Positions 5,802-6,222 of a stretch of DNA of 6,222 bases are shown piece by piece. The first letter of the stretch is position 1; the number at the start of each line of letters is the position of its first letter. Source of the DNA: DHVE2 group archaeon (lineage in GTDB: Archaea; Thermoplasmatota; Thermoplasmata; Thermoplasmatales; Aciduliprofundaceae); contig WAOY01000215.1 of NCBI GenBank assembly GCA_015520985.1, positions 1 through 6,222 of the forward strand, in the 5' to 3' direction. The notes beneath the pieces were generated by a model. It was not told where the DNA came from, made no database searches, and saw nothing but the letters and a program-made list of their open reading frames with translations. The position numbers and the translations under genes were made by a program.

Positions 5802-6222
5802 AGATATACTATTGGGACACATCAGCACTTATAAAAAGATACCACCGAGAGAGAGGAAGCGAGATGGTGGACACGTTATTTAAAGAGATAGAAGGGGGAG
5901 AAAGTAAAGGTGTAATCTCACATCTCTGTGTTCTTGAATCCCTATCCGCGATTGTTAGAAGAAAAAGTGAAATAAGAGGCGATTACAGAAAAGTTATAAA
6001 AAAGATGCTTTTAGACTATGTGGACAATCTAACCATAGTTCCAATAGACACCGATATAGTTGCCCTGTCAATGAGGGTTATCTTAAAACATGGTCTAAGG
6101 TCTCTGGATGGAATACATCTGGCAACGCTGCTTCATATCTCTGCTTATATGAGCGAAAAGATAGTGTTGATATCTTCAGACAAGGAACTTCTCAGGGCAG
6201 CTAGAGATGAAGGCTTTGAAAC
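5798..6222 (+). CDS. VapC-like PIN-domain ribonuclease toxin, 3' end cut by the window
   Basis: 141 codons are readable and no stop is reached. PIN-domain RNases cleave RNA with Mg2+ held by four acidic residues, all visible here: D7 in WDTSALIKRY, E47 in VLESLSA, D104 in SLDGIHLAT and D128 in ISSDKELL. VapC toxins are usually about 130-145 residues, so only a few residues are likely missing (the frame ends DEGFE). ATG 5798 overlaps the stop of the acidic upstream gene by 4 nt, so its translation is probably coupled to that gene, which would bind and silence it. The SLDGIHLAT form is common among archaeal and bacterial PIN toxins. The RNA target cannot be read from the sequence. Codons rich in AGA and ATA and lower GC set this pair apart from the neighbouring operon. 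Confidence 0.9.
   Translation, partial: MKIYYWDTSALIKRYHRERGSEMVDTLFKEIEGGESKGVISHLCVLESLSAIVRRKSEIRGDYRKVIKKMLLDYVDNLTIVPIDTDIVALSMRVILKHGLRSLDGIHLATLLHISAYMSEKIVLISSDKELLRAARDEGFE

Overview
The window looks archaeal, most likely from a GC-rich (roughly high-50s % by counting sample lines) member of the Thermoplasmatota or a related euryarchaeal group. The reasons are a TATA box placed so that the first gene of the main operon would be leaderless, GGTG/GGAGGTGAT-type Shine-Dalgarno sites before internal genes, frequent AGG and ATA codons, secreted proteins rich in N-X-S/T sequons, and an archaeal-style VapC cassette. The lineage is inferred; no rRNA or other marker gene is present.

Positions 1-5412 hold one minus-strand operon, read from right to left. 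It runs: a membrane-anchored DUF4430 (transcobalamin-C-like) protein (5412-4555); EcfT (4558-3821); a fused double ATPase, EcfA-EcfA (3824-2256); an integral-membrane EcfS substrate-binding subunit (2259-1531); and, after a 49-nt gap, a secreted protein joining a DUF4430-like N-terminal region to a PQQ-like beta-propeller (1481 to beyond the left edge). The first four genes are linked by 4-nt GTGA/ATGA stop-start overlaps, so translational coupling is likely. Together they form a complete, self-contained (group I) energy-coupling-factor vitamin importer flanked by two extracytoplasmic proteins that share a domain type related to the cobalamin-binding beta domain of transcobalamin and intrinsic factor. 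The working hypothesis is corrinoid (B12) uptake: the two outer proteins capture ligand, EcfS binds and toppled-transports it, and EcfT plus EcfAA power the cycle. The substrate is inferred, not shown; no cobalamin riboswitch is visible.

Positions 5413-5576 are a divergent intergenic region. It contains a TATA element for the minus-strand operon, one or two candidate TATA elements for the plus strand, and a perfect Shine-Dalgarno site.

Positions 5577-6222 (plus strand) hold a small toxin-antitoxin-type cassette: a very acidic 74-residue protein overlapping by 4 nt a PIN-domain VapC-like RNase that is cut by the right edge. This part is visibly more AT-rich (about 40-43% GC in sampled lines) and purine-loaded than the ECF operon, which fits a mobile accessory cassette. 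No tRNA, rRNA, CRISPR array, insertion sequence or convincing terminator was found.
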